Below are positions 1 to 12,106 of a stretch of 64,000 nt of DNA, one piece after another. Position 1 is the first letter of the stretch. Each line of letters opens with the position of its first letter. The notes below the pieces were generated by a model. It was not told where the DNA came from. It did not search any database and saw nothing but the letters and a program-made list of their open reading frames with translations. Position numbers and translations under genes: made by a program. The DNA is from Brachionus plicatilis (taxonomy: Eukaryota; Rotifera; Eurotatoria; Ploima; Brachionidae): the NCBI GenBank assembly GCA_010279815.1, contig QEOQ01000663.1, positions 199,139 to 263,138 of the forward strand, given 5' to 3'.

Positions 1-811
1 CTCCCCATGTCATTCCCATTTCGATGAGCTCTTTCGTGATTGTTGACCTCCATGTTACTGCTGGTCGTCCTACCTTACGTCTCCCTTGAGGTGTCCATTG
101 AAGTGCCCTTTTTGGTATCCGTGTATCTTTCATTCTAAGTACATGCGCGAGCCATCGTAGCCTTTTGTTCTTAATGCATTGACTTAATGGCTCAGAATTT
201 GTCATTCTGTATAGGTCAGCATGCGACAATGTCTCAGGCCAGTGTATCCCGAGAATCCTCCGCAAGCTTCCAGTGTGGAAGGTGTTGAGGCTTTTCCTGT
301 CACATTCATTCATCCCCCAACATTCACTTCCGTACATCAATGTTGCTTTTACTACACTGTTGTATAGTTTAAGTTTTGTTCCCTTGCTGTAGCTTTTTGA
401 TTTCCATGCTGGTCGGAGTCTAGCAAAGACACTCTTTGCTTTAGCAAGTCTATTCTTAATGTCTCTGTGTGTTCCCAACGTTGTACTGATAGTGCTCCCT
501 AGGTATGTGAATTCATTTACACACTCGATTTGTGTACCATCGATGGTGATTGGGGTATCCAATTTGGTGTTTATGCACATAACTTTCGTTTTGGCTCCAT
601 TAATTTCGAGTCCTGTTGGTTTAGCGTTGTTCGCCAAGTCTTGCGTCTTCATATGCATATGTGCTTCTGTATTAGATATAAGCACCAGATCATCCGCAAA
701 GTCTAAGTCTTCAAGTTTTGCAGTTAATCCCCATTGAATACCTCTCGCACTAACAGTTGTTTTCTTCATAACATAGTCAATCAATATTAGGAATAGTGTT
801 AAACACTTCTT
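1..811 (-). mobile_element. RTE-like non-LTR retrotransposon, 3' part of reverse transcriptase
   Basis: Read on the minus strand, an uninterrupted frame of about 270 codons runs from near 811 to the left edge. It contains the RT catalytic box FADDLVL (around 690), then the thumb motifs LGSTIS, YGSECW and LRWLAHVLRM, and close to the edge the C-terminal pattern ELIEMGMTWG. This order is typical of the RT C-terminus of RTE-type LINEs that lack an LTR. The sequence is visibly more GC-rich than its surroundings and has no stop codon, so the insertion is probably young. It appears 5'-truncated at about 811, where similarity fades in the stretch just before the FLILIDYVM motif, and it continues beyond the window. 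RTE is the best clade match from motif style; a related clade is possible. Confidence 0.85.
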
Positions 812-2287
812 AGTTCAAAAAAATTGTTATATATTCTTGATTTGGTTGTGAATTTAAAAAATTCACGAAAAAGGTAACAGTAATTTCAAAATTTTCCATT
901 AAGATCTTTAACCATCTCTAATTTAAAGATTCATATATTTATCTGGTCTCTTATTGTAATATCAATATTTAAGTGTATTTTGCAAATAAAAAATTATTAA
1001 AAAGAAATCACTTTGGGTCCCTGGAAATAATCATAGACATGCATTCAACAAAAGTTGAAAAATTAATTAATTTTTTGAGTAATTTTTAGTCTTAATAAAT
1101 TTTTTATAAAAATATAATTTAAAGATTAATTAAGTATAAAGTAAATGAAAATAAATCAATTTAATTTAAATTTAAATGGTGTAAATGTGTTGCAAGGCTA
1201 ATTATAAATTTTTTGATAAAAAAAATAAAATATAATTTATTTTTCATTGTTTATTTAATGTTGACTTAAATAACATGAGAAAAAATATCGATAAAGTCTA
1301 TTATTTTACCGAAATTCGATAATAATTAAATATTCAAAATTAATTTCTGAATAAACTCAATGATTTTTCATGTTTTATTTATTCTTGACTAAATCAATGT
1401 TTTATGTAATCAGCATTTGATTTAAAATTATATTTCAGATCAATAGCAAAATATCATTTGCCTTTCAAGAAAAACAATTAGAGTCATGAGTTTAACTGAA
1501 GCAAGTATTTTTTAAAATAAAACATTAATTATACTAATTAAGCTTTTTTAAACCTAAAAAAATGTTTAAATTAATTAAATTTTGGATGAACCAAAATATC
1601 AAAAGCATATTGATGATAAACGGGCCTCAAAATTTTTATGTTTCCATTAAGCTTTTTATTTTAATTAATTTTTAATTTTTCATATTTCTTTTTTTTTCAA
1701 ATCAGTGTATAAACGAAAACAAAATTGAGTTCAAAAAGTTATTTAAAGCCCAAAGTCATGTAAAAATTGATATTTGATGAAGATAATATCAAGTAAACAA
1801 TTTTGACGGAATAATAAAAATTTACTGATATTTGACTATCTCGGCTTTTGCGATTCTAGATTCATAATTAATTTTTTTTCTAAGCACTCTTAATAAAAAA
1901 ACAAAAATTCTTATTTGCACTAACTTGATAGAAAAAATCAAATTCGTATTACCATTTTACCATCTAGCCTTGATCGGCTTTTTTCCAAGAGCTTTAAATA
2001 GCACTAGGGTCTAATTAGTTTTATAATTTCAAGTTTTTGGTTATATTTTCTTTGTAAATTCTTTTTTATTTTAATACTATTTATTTAATTTTGATTAATA
2101 CAAAAAAAAATCAATAAAAAAAATCAGGCATATTTTACTCCTAGTAACGTTTCTGTATTTTCCTTGATTTCAACAAGTTTTTTTGATAAATAATCTTAAA
2201 TATTTATTTATTATAGATAAAATGAATCAAAAAGTTGCTCAAACGGATTAAACTTAACCAATTTGTTTACTTCTCTTTGAGTAAAAA

Positions 2288-2293
2288 ATGGAT
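2288..2293 (+). other. Candidate alternative first exon (2 codons) of the peptidase gene
   Basis: An ATG plus one codon is followed at once by a canonical GTAAGT donor in phase 0. This is the phase needed to join the acceptor at 7345/7346 of the peptidase gene. The exon is so short that chance is a serious alternative. Confidence 0.15.
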
Positions 2294-4389
2294 GTAAGTA
2301 TTTTAAAAATTAATCAAATCCTAGGCCAAAATCAATTTAAATACAATTAAATGAAAATATTTTTAAATTTGGCTATTAAAATCAATCTTATTTTCGATCT
2401 TTTCTGAATTTACCAAATAGTTAATGCTCTCAAAGATTCTTGCGCATGAATAATGAAAAATAAACTAAGAATCATTTAAATTTAAAAACAAATTAGTTTT
2501 TAAATAAGTTAGCATCAAATTTCAAGGCATCTATCAATTTTAATTTAGCAAATTTAATATCAGCCAAATATAAATAAAATATTCGAAAACGATGAAACAA
2601 TTATTGAGAACAATTCTCCAATATTTAAGTTTTATTTTTATGATAAATTTTTTTGCTAAATCATTAACTCATTTTATTTAGAAGAGTAATTATGTTCAAA
2701 ATATTGTTACATTTTTTTCAATAAATAAAAAAAAGAATATTCTAAATGAAAATGCAATAGGCCTAACTATTATCTACTATCGGTTTAGAATTACATATAT
2801 CAGACAATAAATAATTCCCATTTGTTTATTTTAGTTTCACTTGTGGTAAAGAGAAGAAAATTTAATTTTAGTTGTTTAGTTGCAATCGATTACAAATAAA
2901 ATGAGCAAATGAATTTTTAAACTGGGAATTGAGTGTTTTAGAAAAAAAAAACCTAAGTCTGTTAATATCTTAATTTGAATAAAAAAAGTAAAACAATAAA
3001 AATTTTTAAAAATTCTAAGTCAATTTAATTATTTCAAAAATTCCCATAATTTTCTTTCTTGCTTCCTTATGCATTGTTGTTCAAGTGCTCTATCACACTA
3101 TTAACAAGAATTCTATTTACATAATTCCTTGGTTCTTTTCGTTAATAAAAGCTTTTATCTAAACTTTTAAGTCTGGCTGGTTTTTTATTAAAATAAGAAA
3201 TTAAATTAGAAAAAAATGCACAAGTTCGCTTCGTTTGAGACAAGTTACTGATCTTTTTCGAAGCTTTTAGACGAATATTTTATTTCTTAAGAGTATTAAA
3301 AATGATTAAATTTGGATGCTTTTTCTCAGCCAGAGGATGTTTACTAAAATATCGAACAAAATGTCAATTTTTCATCTAGTGTGAAAAGATATGTAAATTA
3401 AAAGTGTTTTTAGTTTTCCTGATGCGATTGGAAAATTTAATAAAAAAACGAAATTTTTTAGTTGTCGGCAGGCTTTTTTCATGCACTCACAGTCAGATTC
3501 CATTTATTTGCTTTGAAAAAAAATTCAATTAAATTAGTAGCAATGAAATTTAAAGGAACAAAAATTATTATTATTAATTTGGATTTAAAAGACAAAAATA
3601 TCTTGAATCGACTAAGAATGCACGAAATTAAATATTTTTTAATTTAAGCTTATATTCTAGGGACTCGTTGCTTTAAATTATAGCCAAGACGTTCGAGAAT
3701 TAAATCTAATCAATTATTATTCAATTTTTATATCTGGTGTTTAATCAAACTCTCATTTGTTTTCTATCCCTCATATTTATGGAAAAATATACATAATAAA
3801 TCAAAAAGGAAATTTAGAAGGCTTTTACAAAGTGTAATAGAACATACGATTTAGGATACATTAAAATCTCTTGGTATTTAGGCTTTAATTAGGAGTTTGA
3901 TACTGAAAAGAAGCTAGCATTTGAAACTTTTAATTAGTATCAATAGTCAATTTGAAATTTGAAAAAAGGTCGAACAAGACTAAGCTTCGAATAGATAACA
4001 GATATTAACAGAAAAGTTTAAATATTTGTATTTGCTTTTGTTGAAATAAAATACAAAGTTAACTAAAAAAGAAAAAAATTATTTTGTAAATTATTATTTT
4101 TTTCTCTTCAAATAAAAGCTAAATTTTAATTAATTTTTCTTTATACTTTACTCGCAAAAATAATTAATTTGCTTGTGTAAAAGATTTCTAACCGGCAACT
4201 AGATCCCGATATGAAAATATCAATGAAAATTGATGAATTGAGATTGAATATTTTATTTCTTATTTAGGAAAATATGAAAAACTTGCGTCTAAATAAAAGA
4301 GATTAGAGTTTTTTCAATTAATCGACTCATTGGGTTCAAATTGCATCATTCTTTAATTTAAATTTTTAAACACAATAAACAAATCGATC

Positions 4390-4410
4390 ATGGATGGTCA
4401 GCAAGATGAG
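4390..4410 (+). other. Candidate alternative first exon (MDGQQDE) of the peptidase gene
   Basis: Seven codons, MDGQQDE, end at a GTATGT donor in phase 0, compatible with the acceptor at 7345/7346. Its hydrophilic, acidic content resembles the short cytoplasmic starts used by DPP6/DPP10-type genes. No transcript evidence is available here. Confidence 0.3.
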
Positions 4411-5377
4411 GTATGTATTTCATCATAATTTTGAAAAAATACTGTTATAAAATTAAAATTTTTTTTAATTCAGTATTTAATTTCTAGGAAAGCATGCACT
4501 TTTATCCAAAACAACATTTAAAAAAAAAGTATTGTAAAAAATGTATTGAATACGACGATTAATTAGATTGGAAATTTGTGGCAAAAGCATCAGTTTTTAC
4601 CAAAAAACTTACATAATGACAAAGAGTTTTAATCCAAAACATTTTTTGGCGTAAATTAGGATATTAAAAATTTTCGGAAAATGCGTCTTTTTATAATTAA
4701 TAATAGGTGTGGCTTTACAAGTTGATATAAAAAATATTTCTAAAATAGTAAAATATAAAAAGTTAAGATAAAAATGCGACTTTTTAAATTGAGTTTAGAA
4801 TTTTTTTCTAGCTTACTTCTTTTTCTTATATTTCTTATTTTTTACGCTTAGTTCCATCTTTGTTATAGATTACAAAAGGTGTTTGTTTATTCAAACTTTA
4901 CCAAGCACATGAGTAAATGCTATTGCCTTTGGAATGAAAGCTCATAATTTTCTTTTTAAAAAAAAAGTTTATATTTAAATATTTTGAGTTTTAAATTCAA
5001 ACAGCTGAAAGAACAATTTGGTTGAGTTTCTTTCAATTTGAGAATTTTTGCTAGAAAATTTAAATGAAAAAAAAATTGATAAATCTTCTGTTTGTAAAAA
5101 AGAAATTGGAAAAATCTTAAATTTTACCAATACCTCATTTGAATGTGATCTAATTTAATCTTTGAAGATTTTAACTCTAACTTTAAAATATCAACTTAAA
5201 AAGTCATATTTTTATCTTGGGTTTTATATTTTCATGTATCTCTTAGTAAGTAAAACCAGATTAATTTTTAATTAAAAAATAAAATTTTTTTTTCGTTAAA
5301 TTTAAAAATGAAAATTCTAAAAAAATCAACACACTTCAACATTTACAAAATTTCTAGTAAAAATTGAAAAAACTTTT

Positions 5378-5428
5378 TTCAAAAATGCTGGATCTTTTAA
5401 ATGATTTAAAAGATCCAGCATTTTTGAA
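5378..5428. repeat. Perfect 51-bp palindrome
   Basis: The two 25-bp arms (5378-5402 and 5404-5428) are exactly complementary around a single central G. The core word is TGCTGGATC. With a one-base loop it is more likely a cruciform-capable DNA element or a recent inverted duplication than a microRNA precursor. Confidence 0.9.
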
Positions 5429-5756
5429 GATTTAATATTTAAATATTTAGGGATTAATTTCACAATTTTCTAAACTAAAATTTAACATAACCAACGCCCC
5501 AATTTAGTTTTATTTATTTAAAATAAAGTTTATGCTTTGCACTAGTAGCTAAATTATTATATTATTAGCGCAAATGGGTAAATAAATTTCAAATACTAGT
5601 TGGATTTAATTATTTAAGGCTCTTTACTTGTCTGTATATACACTTTTAAAAAATTTAAGGATTAATTCTATGAAAAATTGTGTCTATTTGAAATAATTTT
5701 TTATATGCTAATTCATTTTTACCAAACCTCTAAATTCAATAAGATAATTTAAAAAA

Positions 5757-5768
5757 ATGAAGTCAACA
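5757..5768 (+). other. Candidate alternative first exon (MKST) of the peptidase gene
   Basis: Four codons are followed by a perfect GTAAGT donor in phase 0, again compatible with the acceptor at 7345/7346. A TATA-like word (GTATATACAC) lies about 120 bp upstream. Chance occurrence cannot be excluded. Confidence 0.2.
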
Positions 5769-6595
5769 GTAAGTAAATTATAAAAATTAAAAAACAGGCA
5801 CAATGAGTTTATTTTAAAGTTTTAAATCATGCACATTTAAAAAGCAATTTAATTTATACCTCTAATTTGACAAAGATAAATTTTTTTTTCTAAATAAAGA
5901 AGATAAATTGGTTAGATTATAGCAATTAACTGAATTCTCTTATTAATATTTTCTTAAGGGAATAAAAAACACTTAAAACAAACATAAAATAAAATTACAT
6001 TTTTTATCAAATTTTTACCGATATATGAATTGATTGGTGATATTTTTGTTGTAACATGAAACAAAATTTTCAATCAAAAATTTATTTTATTTGAAAAATT
6101 ATTATTTGAGGAATTATTCTAGCACTCTCCCGAACGGCTTTACGTTTCTTTAGCCTCCAATTGTTCAAATTTTTGCTTATAGATAAAGATAGTAAAAATA
6201 AGAAAACTAGTTTTTGGCTTGATTTAAATATTTTTTTTTAATTTTAACAAAAAATCTAAAATCAGCATTTTAAATCTATAGATATTCATTAATCCTTTAA
6301 CACTTAGCTTTATTACAAAAAAATAAAATTTTTCCTTAAAAATTAAACATTACATCAATTTTAGTTTGAACTAAGCATCGATTAGAAGCCTCATTTAAAA
6401 TTATAAGATAGTTTTTTGTTTTTTTTAAAGCTAAATTCGATAAGTTGTTTTCATTTGGGAAACAGAAGTATTACTGAGCAACAGTTAGTTGAGAGCTTTC
6501 ATTTAACAGATATAAAGCTTAAAAATTGTTAAAATTGGAATTTAAAAAGTTCTCTCATAAAGACTAAACCTAGATTTTTTGAGTTAAAATATAAG

Positions 6596-9500
6596 ATGCA
6601 TTTTGTCGGTAAAAAAACTGCTCAAAACGAGTCCAATCAAGAACCCATCGAGGTAATCTTTTCTTTTTTGGGCCATTTTTTATGAATTCAATTAAAAATA
6701 GTATCATTAATAATTTTGTTTAAGTAATTTTGTTTAAATTTAGTATTTTCATTTAAAAGTAATCAATTTTAAAAGTATCGGAATGCTAAAGTGCGTGTAC
6801 CATAAAAGTAATTCATAGAAAAAAAAATAATGAAAAAAAATTACATAGAAATTCCGGTTAAAGATTTTTTAATAATGAATCATTTTTTCTAATAATGAAA
6901 TATTTTCCTCTAAGAAATCCAAAAATTGTATGATTTAAATTAATTAAATTAAATAAAAATTTCATAGAATTTTTAATGATGTCAAATATTTTAATTATTT
7001 TTGTTGGAATTTAATAAAAGTGATAAAAAAACCTATTAGTAAAACAATGAAAAGCAAGACGGAAATTCTCCTCGACAATTATTAACCTAATTAAAAAAAT
7101 ATAAATGAAAAATTCTCTTTGTATGTTTCTCACTTAAACAGTTAGGTAAAACAAAAAAGAAAAATCAGTTAAAATACTGGATCAAAGAATTCGTATTTTA
7201 TTGTGCCATTTTATAAAATTTGGCTTAAGAATGGTCTTAAGAGTTATTAGACGAATACATTATAATATTTACGTATGTAATGAAAAAAATTTCGTTAATG
7301 CTAAGTATTTATAATTTTTGGCCATTCTACTTTAATGATTTTAAGGAACTTGTTGGGTCGAATTCAAACGCCAGAAATTGGAAAGGAATAGGCATTTCGT
7401 TCTTGGTAATATTTTTTGTGTGCTCTATGATTGTGATGGCGGTAATTATTCAAAAACCAGGTATTTTAGAATTTTTTTGTAATTTTAAATATAAATAAAA
7501 TATAAAATTTTTTAGACAAAACAAACAGCTATGATCAAACTCCATTTTCACTGGATGACATAATGAGTCAAAAATTTGAGCCAAAAAGGTTTACTGGTAT
7601 TTGGACAGGCAGTAAAAAAATTTTGTTATTTTAATAAAAAAATTGATTTAATTTTGACTTAAATTCAGGTGATACATTTGTTTATCAAACCGACCATCTA
7701 AATCTAATGTTATTTGACTGTAAATCTCAGACAGAAAATATTTTAATGTCAAATAACACAATAAAACAGTTAGTTGGGAGCCAATTTAAATTTTTTGTGA
7801 CGAATGATCCAACATTTGTCCTTTTATCCTATGACATAAAGAATTTATACCGTCACTCGGTGATTTCTCGGTATAAAATATTCAACACAATCAGTAATGT
7901 GTAAGTAAAAAATTGCTGCAAATTTTTTTTTTACGTAAAGAAACTATTTTTTCATTCTAAAAACGAAATCAATTGACACTCAATAATTAAGGAAACTAAA
8001 AAAATCTAAAAATGCTTCTTTCTTAATAATATAATAGAGCATTTTAAACCAAAAAATTATTTTTAATATTTCTAAATAAGTGAAATTTAAAATTTACATG
8101 GTAAAGGAGTAAAGAAACGAAACTATAACACAATATTAGTAATGGATAAAAAAGCGAAAAAATGAAACCCTAATAATCAGGTGAATTTAAAAGTTATTTT
8201 TAAATACTAAACCGGATTTAAAATAATTAAAATAAAAAAAAATTATTAATTAAATTAGTAAAATATTATTCAGAAGATTATTGAATAGTTCTCTTCTTTG
8301 AACTAATGAAATTTTAAATTTTCAAATATGATTTCATTTTTTTAAAAATTGACACCTCTCTTCCAACTTATCTTCTGAGTGAAATATATTTCTTCAATTT
8401 TTTTTTCTTTAATTAATATAACGATGTAAAATCATGGATTTTAACATAGATCTTTTTCCAAAATGCTATTTACACAATATTAAGAAAAAAACTTCGATTT
8501 CAGCCATTTAGGTCTTTATTTTCTTTAGAAATTTAAATGCAAATCAATTAAAATCTCAAGAATATGAAGATTTTCATTTAAAAAATTTGATTTATATTTT
8601 CACAGAATTATTAGACTTGTAGATTTTGAGATTTTTTTCGTAGTTTTTTTTTTATTCTATTAATTTATTACTTCTAATTTAAGAAATTTATTACTTCTGA
8701 TTTAGGGATAGCTGCTTGTAGCAGTCTGTGAAATTTATTTTAGATCTTTTGTAATATCATCTAAAACAGGTAGCGACTTAAAACTTCCAATACAAAACAA
8801 CTTTTTCTTATTAATTTTTAGTTACTAAATCTTTAAAAAAAAGAAAAAAAAAGCGATCTAATTATTTACAAGTATGCTTTGTTGATATCAATAAGATAAA
8901 TTTTAAGATCGTTGATTTTCAGTTTTTATTGTTTGAGAAGTTCAATAATGAGACAGAATAAATTGATTTGTTTAAATTTAAGGAGCTATGATGTTCTTCC
9001 CACTGGTGTTTACAGCACTGATCGAATTCAAAATACCATTCTATCGCCAAACAGCAGAAAACTTGCATTTGTTTATGAAAATGATATTTATTTAATGGAA
9101 AGTTATTTTGACGGCTCGAAGGAATCAATAAGAATAACAACTGATGGAAACCATTCATTTATTTTTAATGGAATTACCGACTGGTTGTATGAAGAAGAAA
9201 TATTATACCAGACAAACGCCATGTGGTGGTCGCCTGACAGCAATAAATTAGCTTATATCAAATTTGATGATAGAAATGTAAAATTCTATGAGTTTCAAAT
9301 GTATGACGGGTCGCCTTATGGTCATATTAATAGAGTCAGATATCCAAAACCGGACACACAAAATCCAATAGCAAAAGTTTACATTTACAACACTGTAAAC
9401 AAGCAAACAATGGAATTAGATCTACCATTTTCAGATTCTTTTGATCCAAAGTAAGAAATCTTTCCCTGATAAATTTTATCTAAATTTATTTTTCTTTAGT

Positions 9501-11675
9501 AATTGCTACGTGTGGACTTTGAAATGGCTTGCTGAAAATTCTCTAATTGTAGTTTATGTTAATAGACGTCAGGATAAATCTCTCACCGTAATTTATGAAA
9601 ATCTTCAATTTAATGTCGAAACAAATTATAAGCTTTACCAAAAAGTAAATTTTTAATTTAATTTTAGATCAATAATAAACTTTTAAAAGGAGTATCCTAC
9701 TGCTCCTCTCGGGCATGAAAATGGATGGTTTTTACCTCACGGTCTTCTAGTTTCTTCTAGATACAACTTTTATTTTCAAATATGGCCCTATGAGGGTTTT
9801 AAAACAATTATCTCATTTGACACCAGAGTAATTTAAATAAATTTCTAAATAAATTATAATTAAATTTTTTTAAGAGTGGGGAAGCCTATCCGGTCACACA
9901 TCACAAATTCGATGTGATCGAAATGCTGTCTTTCAGTGAGAAAACGGGTGAGCTCTATTATTTGGCCACGAATGGTGATCCAAAACAAAGACATTTATTC
10001 AGGTATGCTTTAAATATTGTGATTGTTGATTTAAAATGAATATTTTTAAAGAAAAAGAGTAAATGATGCATCCAGAATTGGTCATTGTATAACTTGTAAT
10101 TCATCCATAAAGATGCAACATGATGATCCATCAGCTCATATGCAACCTTTGGCATCCGAGGACAATTGTCTTTATCATTCGGCTCATTTTAGCCAAGATG
10201 GCGATTACTATGTTCTTGAGTGTCTTGGAGATAGAATTCCCATTTCCTGGATTAAAAAATCTGAAAACACTTCTTATTCTTGTGAGAATCTAAATCTAAA
10301 AGAAAAAACAATTAATTTTTTTCATTTAGATGTTTTAGAGCGCAACGAAGAATTGAGTCACATGGTTAATTCCAAGATTCTACCTCACCGAAGCTATTTG
10401 AGGGTTCATTTAGACAATTCTTCAAATTTTTGTAAATTTTAGTTGAATCTTATTTGAATTAGCTTTTATTTGTTGCATTCAAGATGCTGATGCCGAGATT
10501 CTTTATCCTCCGAATTTTGAGCCGCTCAGAAAAGTTTATCCTGTGCTAATCTACGTGTAAGATAATAAACAATAAAAAAAATAAATAAATAATAAAATTT
10601 TTTGCAGATATAATGGCCCGTCTAGTCAGGTAGTTGATTATCAGTTTAGAATTAGAAAATTTGAGGCATATTTGTGCGTAAACTTTGATATAATTATTGC
10701 TTCAATGGATGGCAGAGGCACAGATGCCAATGGAGATAAATTTATGAAATCAGTGGCCAAAAAACTAGGAGAACTAGAAACTATTGATCAAATAGCTTTG
10801 GCAAAGTAAATTATTAGATTTTGAAAATTATTTTTTTAATTAATTAAAAAAATTTAAAAAGTGCACTCAAAAAAGAGGTTTACATTTCGGATGAACATTT
10901 TTCCATTTGGGGTTGGGTAAGTCTATTTTTACAGAACAGTTTTGACAGAATTTTTAAATAAAATTTATAGTCATATGGAGGGTTTCTTTCGGCTATGGCT
11001 TTATTCCAAGAAAAAACTCCATTTAAATGTGCAGTCAGCGGCGCCCCTGTCACAGATTGGCTCAAGTATGACTCTGCGTACACGGAAAGATATTTAGGTT
11101 CCTTTTCTCAGAATAGACACGCTTATGAGGTAATCTTTAACATTTCAACTAAAAATTGTCTAAAAAATCTTTAGAGATCTAACTTGACCAACTTGGCGGA
11201 AAGAAATGGAAAATTTTTAGACAAAAGAAAGATGTTGTTAATTCATGGAACTGGAGATGGTATATATTTACATATAAAAAAATGGGCTCCAAAAATTGAT
11301 TTGTTTACTAAGTGTTTTTTACCCAATTTAAATTTTTAATAATTCTAGGATCATAAATGGCAAATTGATTTTAGGAGATTTTTTGAAAGACAATAAAACC
11401 ATAAATTATAACTTTGCTTTTAAGACAATGTGCATTTTCAACACAGTGCAAATTTGGCTAAAGTTTTGCGTAGGACAAAATTAGATCTCGACTTTGAGGT
11501 TTATCCAGATGTGCCACATACACCCGATGATGAGACTCAACAAAATTTGTATCAGCAGATAACTAAATTTTTACTCACTTGCTATGATATTAATTATCAA
11601 AATTACTATGAACAATTAAATTATCATCATCTAATTGAAAAAACCAAAATCATTTCGAAAGAAGATTCAGAATAG
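6596..11675 (+). CDS. Type II membrane dipeptidyl peptidase, DPP4/6/10 (S9B) family
   Basis: Fifteen exons with matching phases: 6596-6652, 7346-7460, 7516-7611, 7669-7900, 8923-9450, 9500-9644, 9690-9827, 9875-10002, 10052-10431, 10463-10556, 10608-10805, 10862-10916, 10971-11129, 11175-11259, 11425-11675 (886 aa). The N-terminus has the DPP6/DPP10 signature ELVGSN..RNWKGI followed by one membrane anchor. The beta-propeller contains TDWLYEEE, whose paired glutamates bind the substrate amino end. The hydrolase domain keeps the nucleophile in GWSYGG, split by an intron after GW, the Asp in HGTGDD and a His in DVPH. An active enzyme that removes N-terminal dipeptides is therefore predicted, unlike vertebrate DPP6/10, which lack the serine. 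The first exon is the uncertain part: translation could also begin at 7280 by reading straight into exon 2. The 1.02-kb intron 7901-8922 is unusually long for this window, and the stretch opening exon 5 is poorly conserved. Confidence 0.88.
7280..7345 (+). other. Alternative in-frame N-terminal extension of the peptidase
   Basis: An ATG at 7280 opens 22 codons that run in frame into exon 2. A splice acceptor (TTTTAAG) lies exactly at the join before ELVGSN. The segment can therefore be either intron or an alternative 5' coding start from a downstream promoter. Confidence 0.4.
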
Positions 11676-12106
11676 AAATAAATTAAAACTTTTTTAAAAG
11701 ATAATACAGTATGCCAAAAAAATATTACAAAATTAGAAATTAAATTGTTTATGATTTAGGGTTAATTTAAGACTGTAATTTAATTAGAACCTAAAAAAGT
11801 ATTTTCAAAAGAAAATAGATTACATATCTATATTTAAAATTTAGATCGTAAAAAATGCTAAACAATACCAAAATTTAAACAAAAATTGCATTGAAATTAT
11901 CATTGGACTTGCCTATTTATTTGTTTTTAAGTTTCAAGTTTTTTTATCATACTGTATATGATTTGCTGTTATTTATTCACTTTAATATTTTAAAGATGTA
12001 AATTTATATGACTGTTGTTTATTAAATAAAATGAAAAAAAAATTAATTTTTTAATTTTAGAATCACAACCCTAATTAAATTAATTGAATAATATTCAATT
12101 TCAATT
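11676..12106. other. Short intergenic spacer
   Basis: AT-rich 3' flank of the peptidase gene. I see no gene or repeat in it. Confidence 0.5.

Larger units (their letters stand above)
812..6595. other. AT-rich upstream region of the peptidase gene
   Basis: This region of about 5.8 kb is extremely AT-rich and I see no supported full gene. It holds three short candidate first exons for the downstream peptidase and a perfect 51-bp palindrome, listed separately. The small plus-strand frame at 3462-3647 has no recognisable content and is probably chance. Confidence 0.5.

Noticed and set aside
459..737. Plus-strand 92-codon frame
   Set aside because: It lies antisense to the continuous RT frame of the LINE, whose motifs are unmistakable.
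3462..3647. Plus-strand 61-codon frame
   Set aside because: Lys/Ile/Asn-rich composition typical of chance frames in AT-rich DNA, no family, no splice context.
4330..4350. tRNA B-box-like GGTTCAAATTGC
   Set aside because: No A-box or cloverleaf arms at the right spacing. Other GGTTCGA-like words (23331, 47950) also lack tRNA structure.
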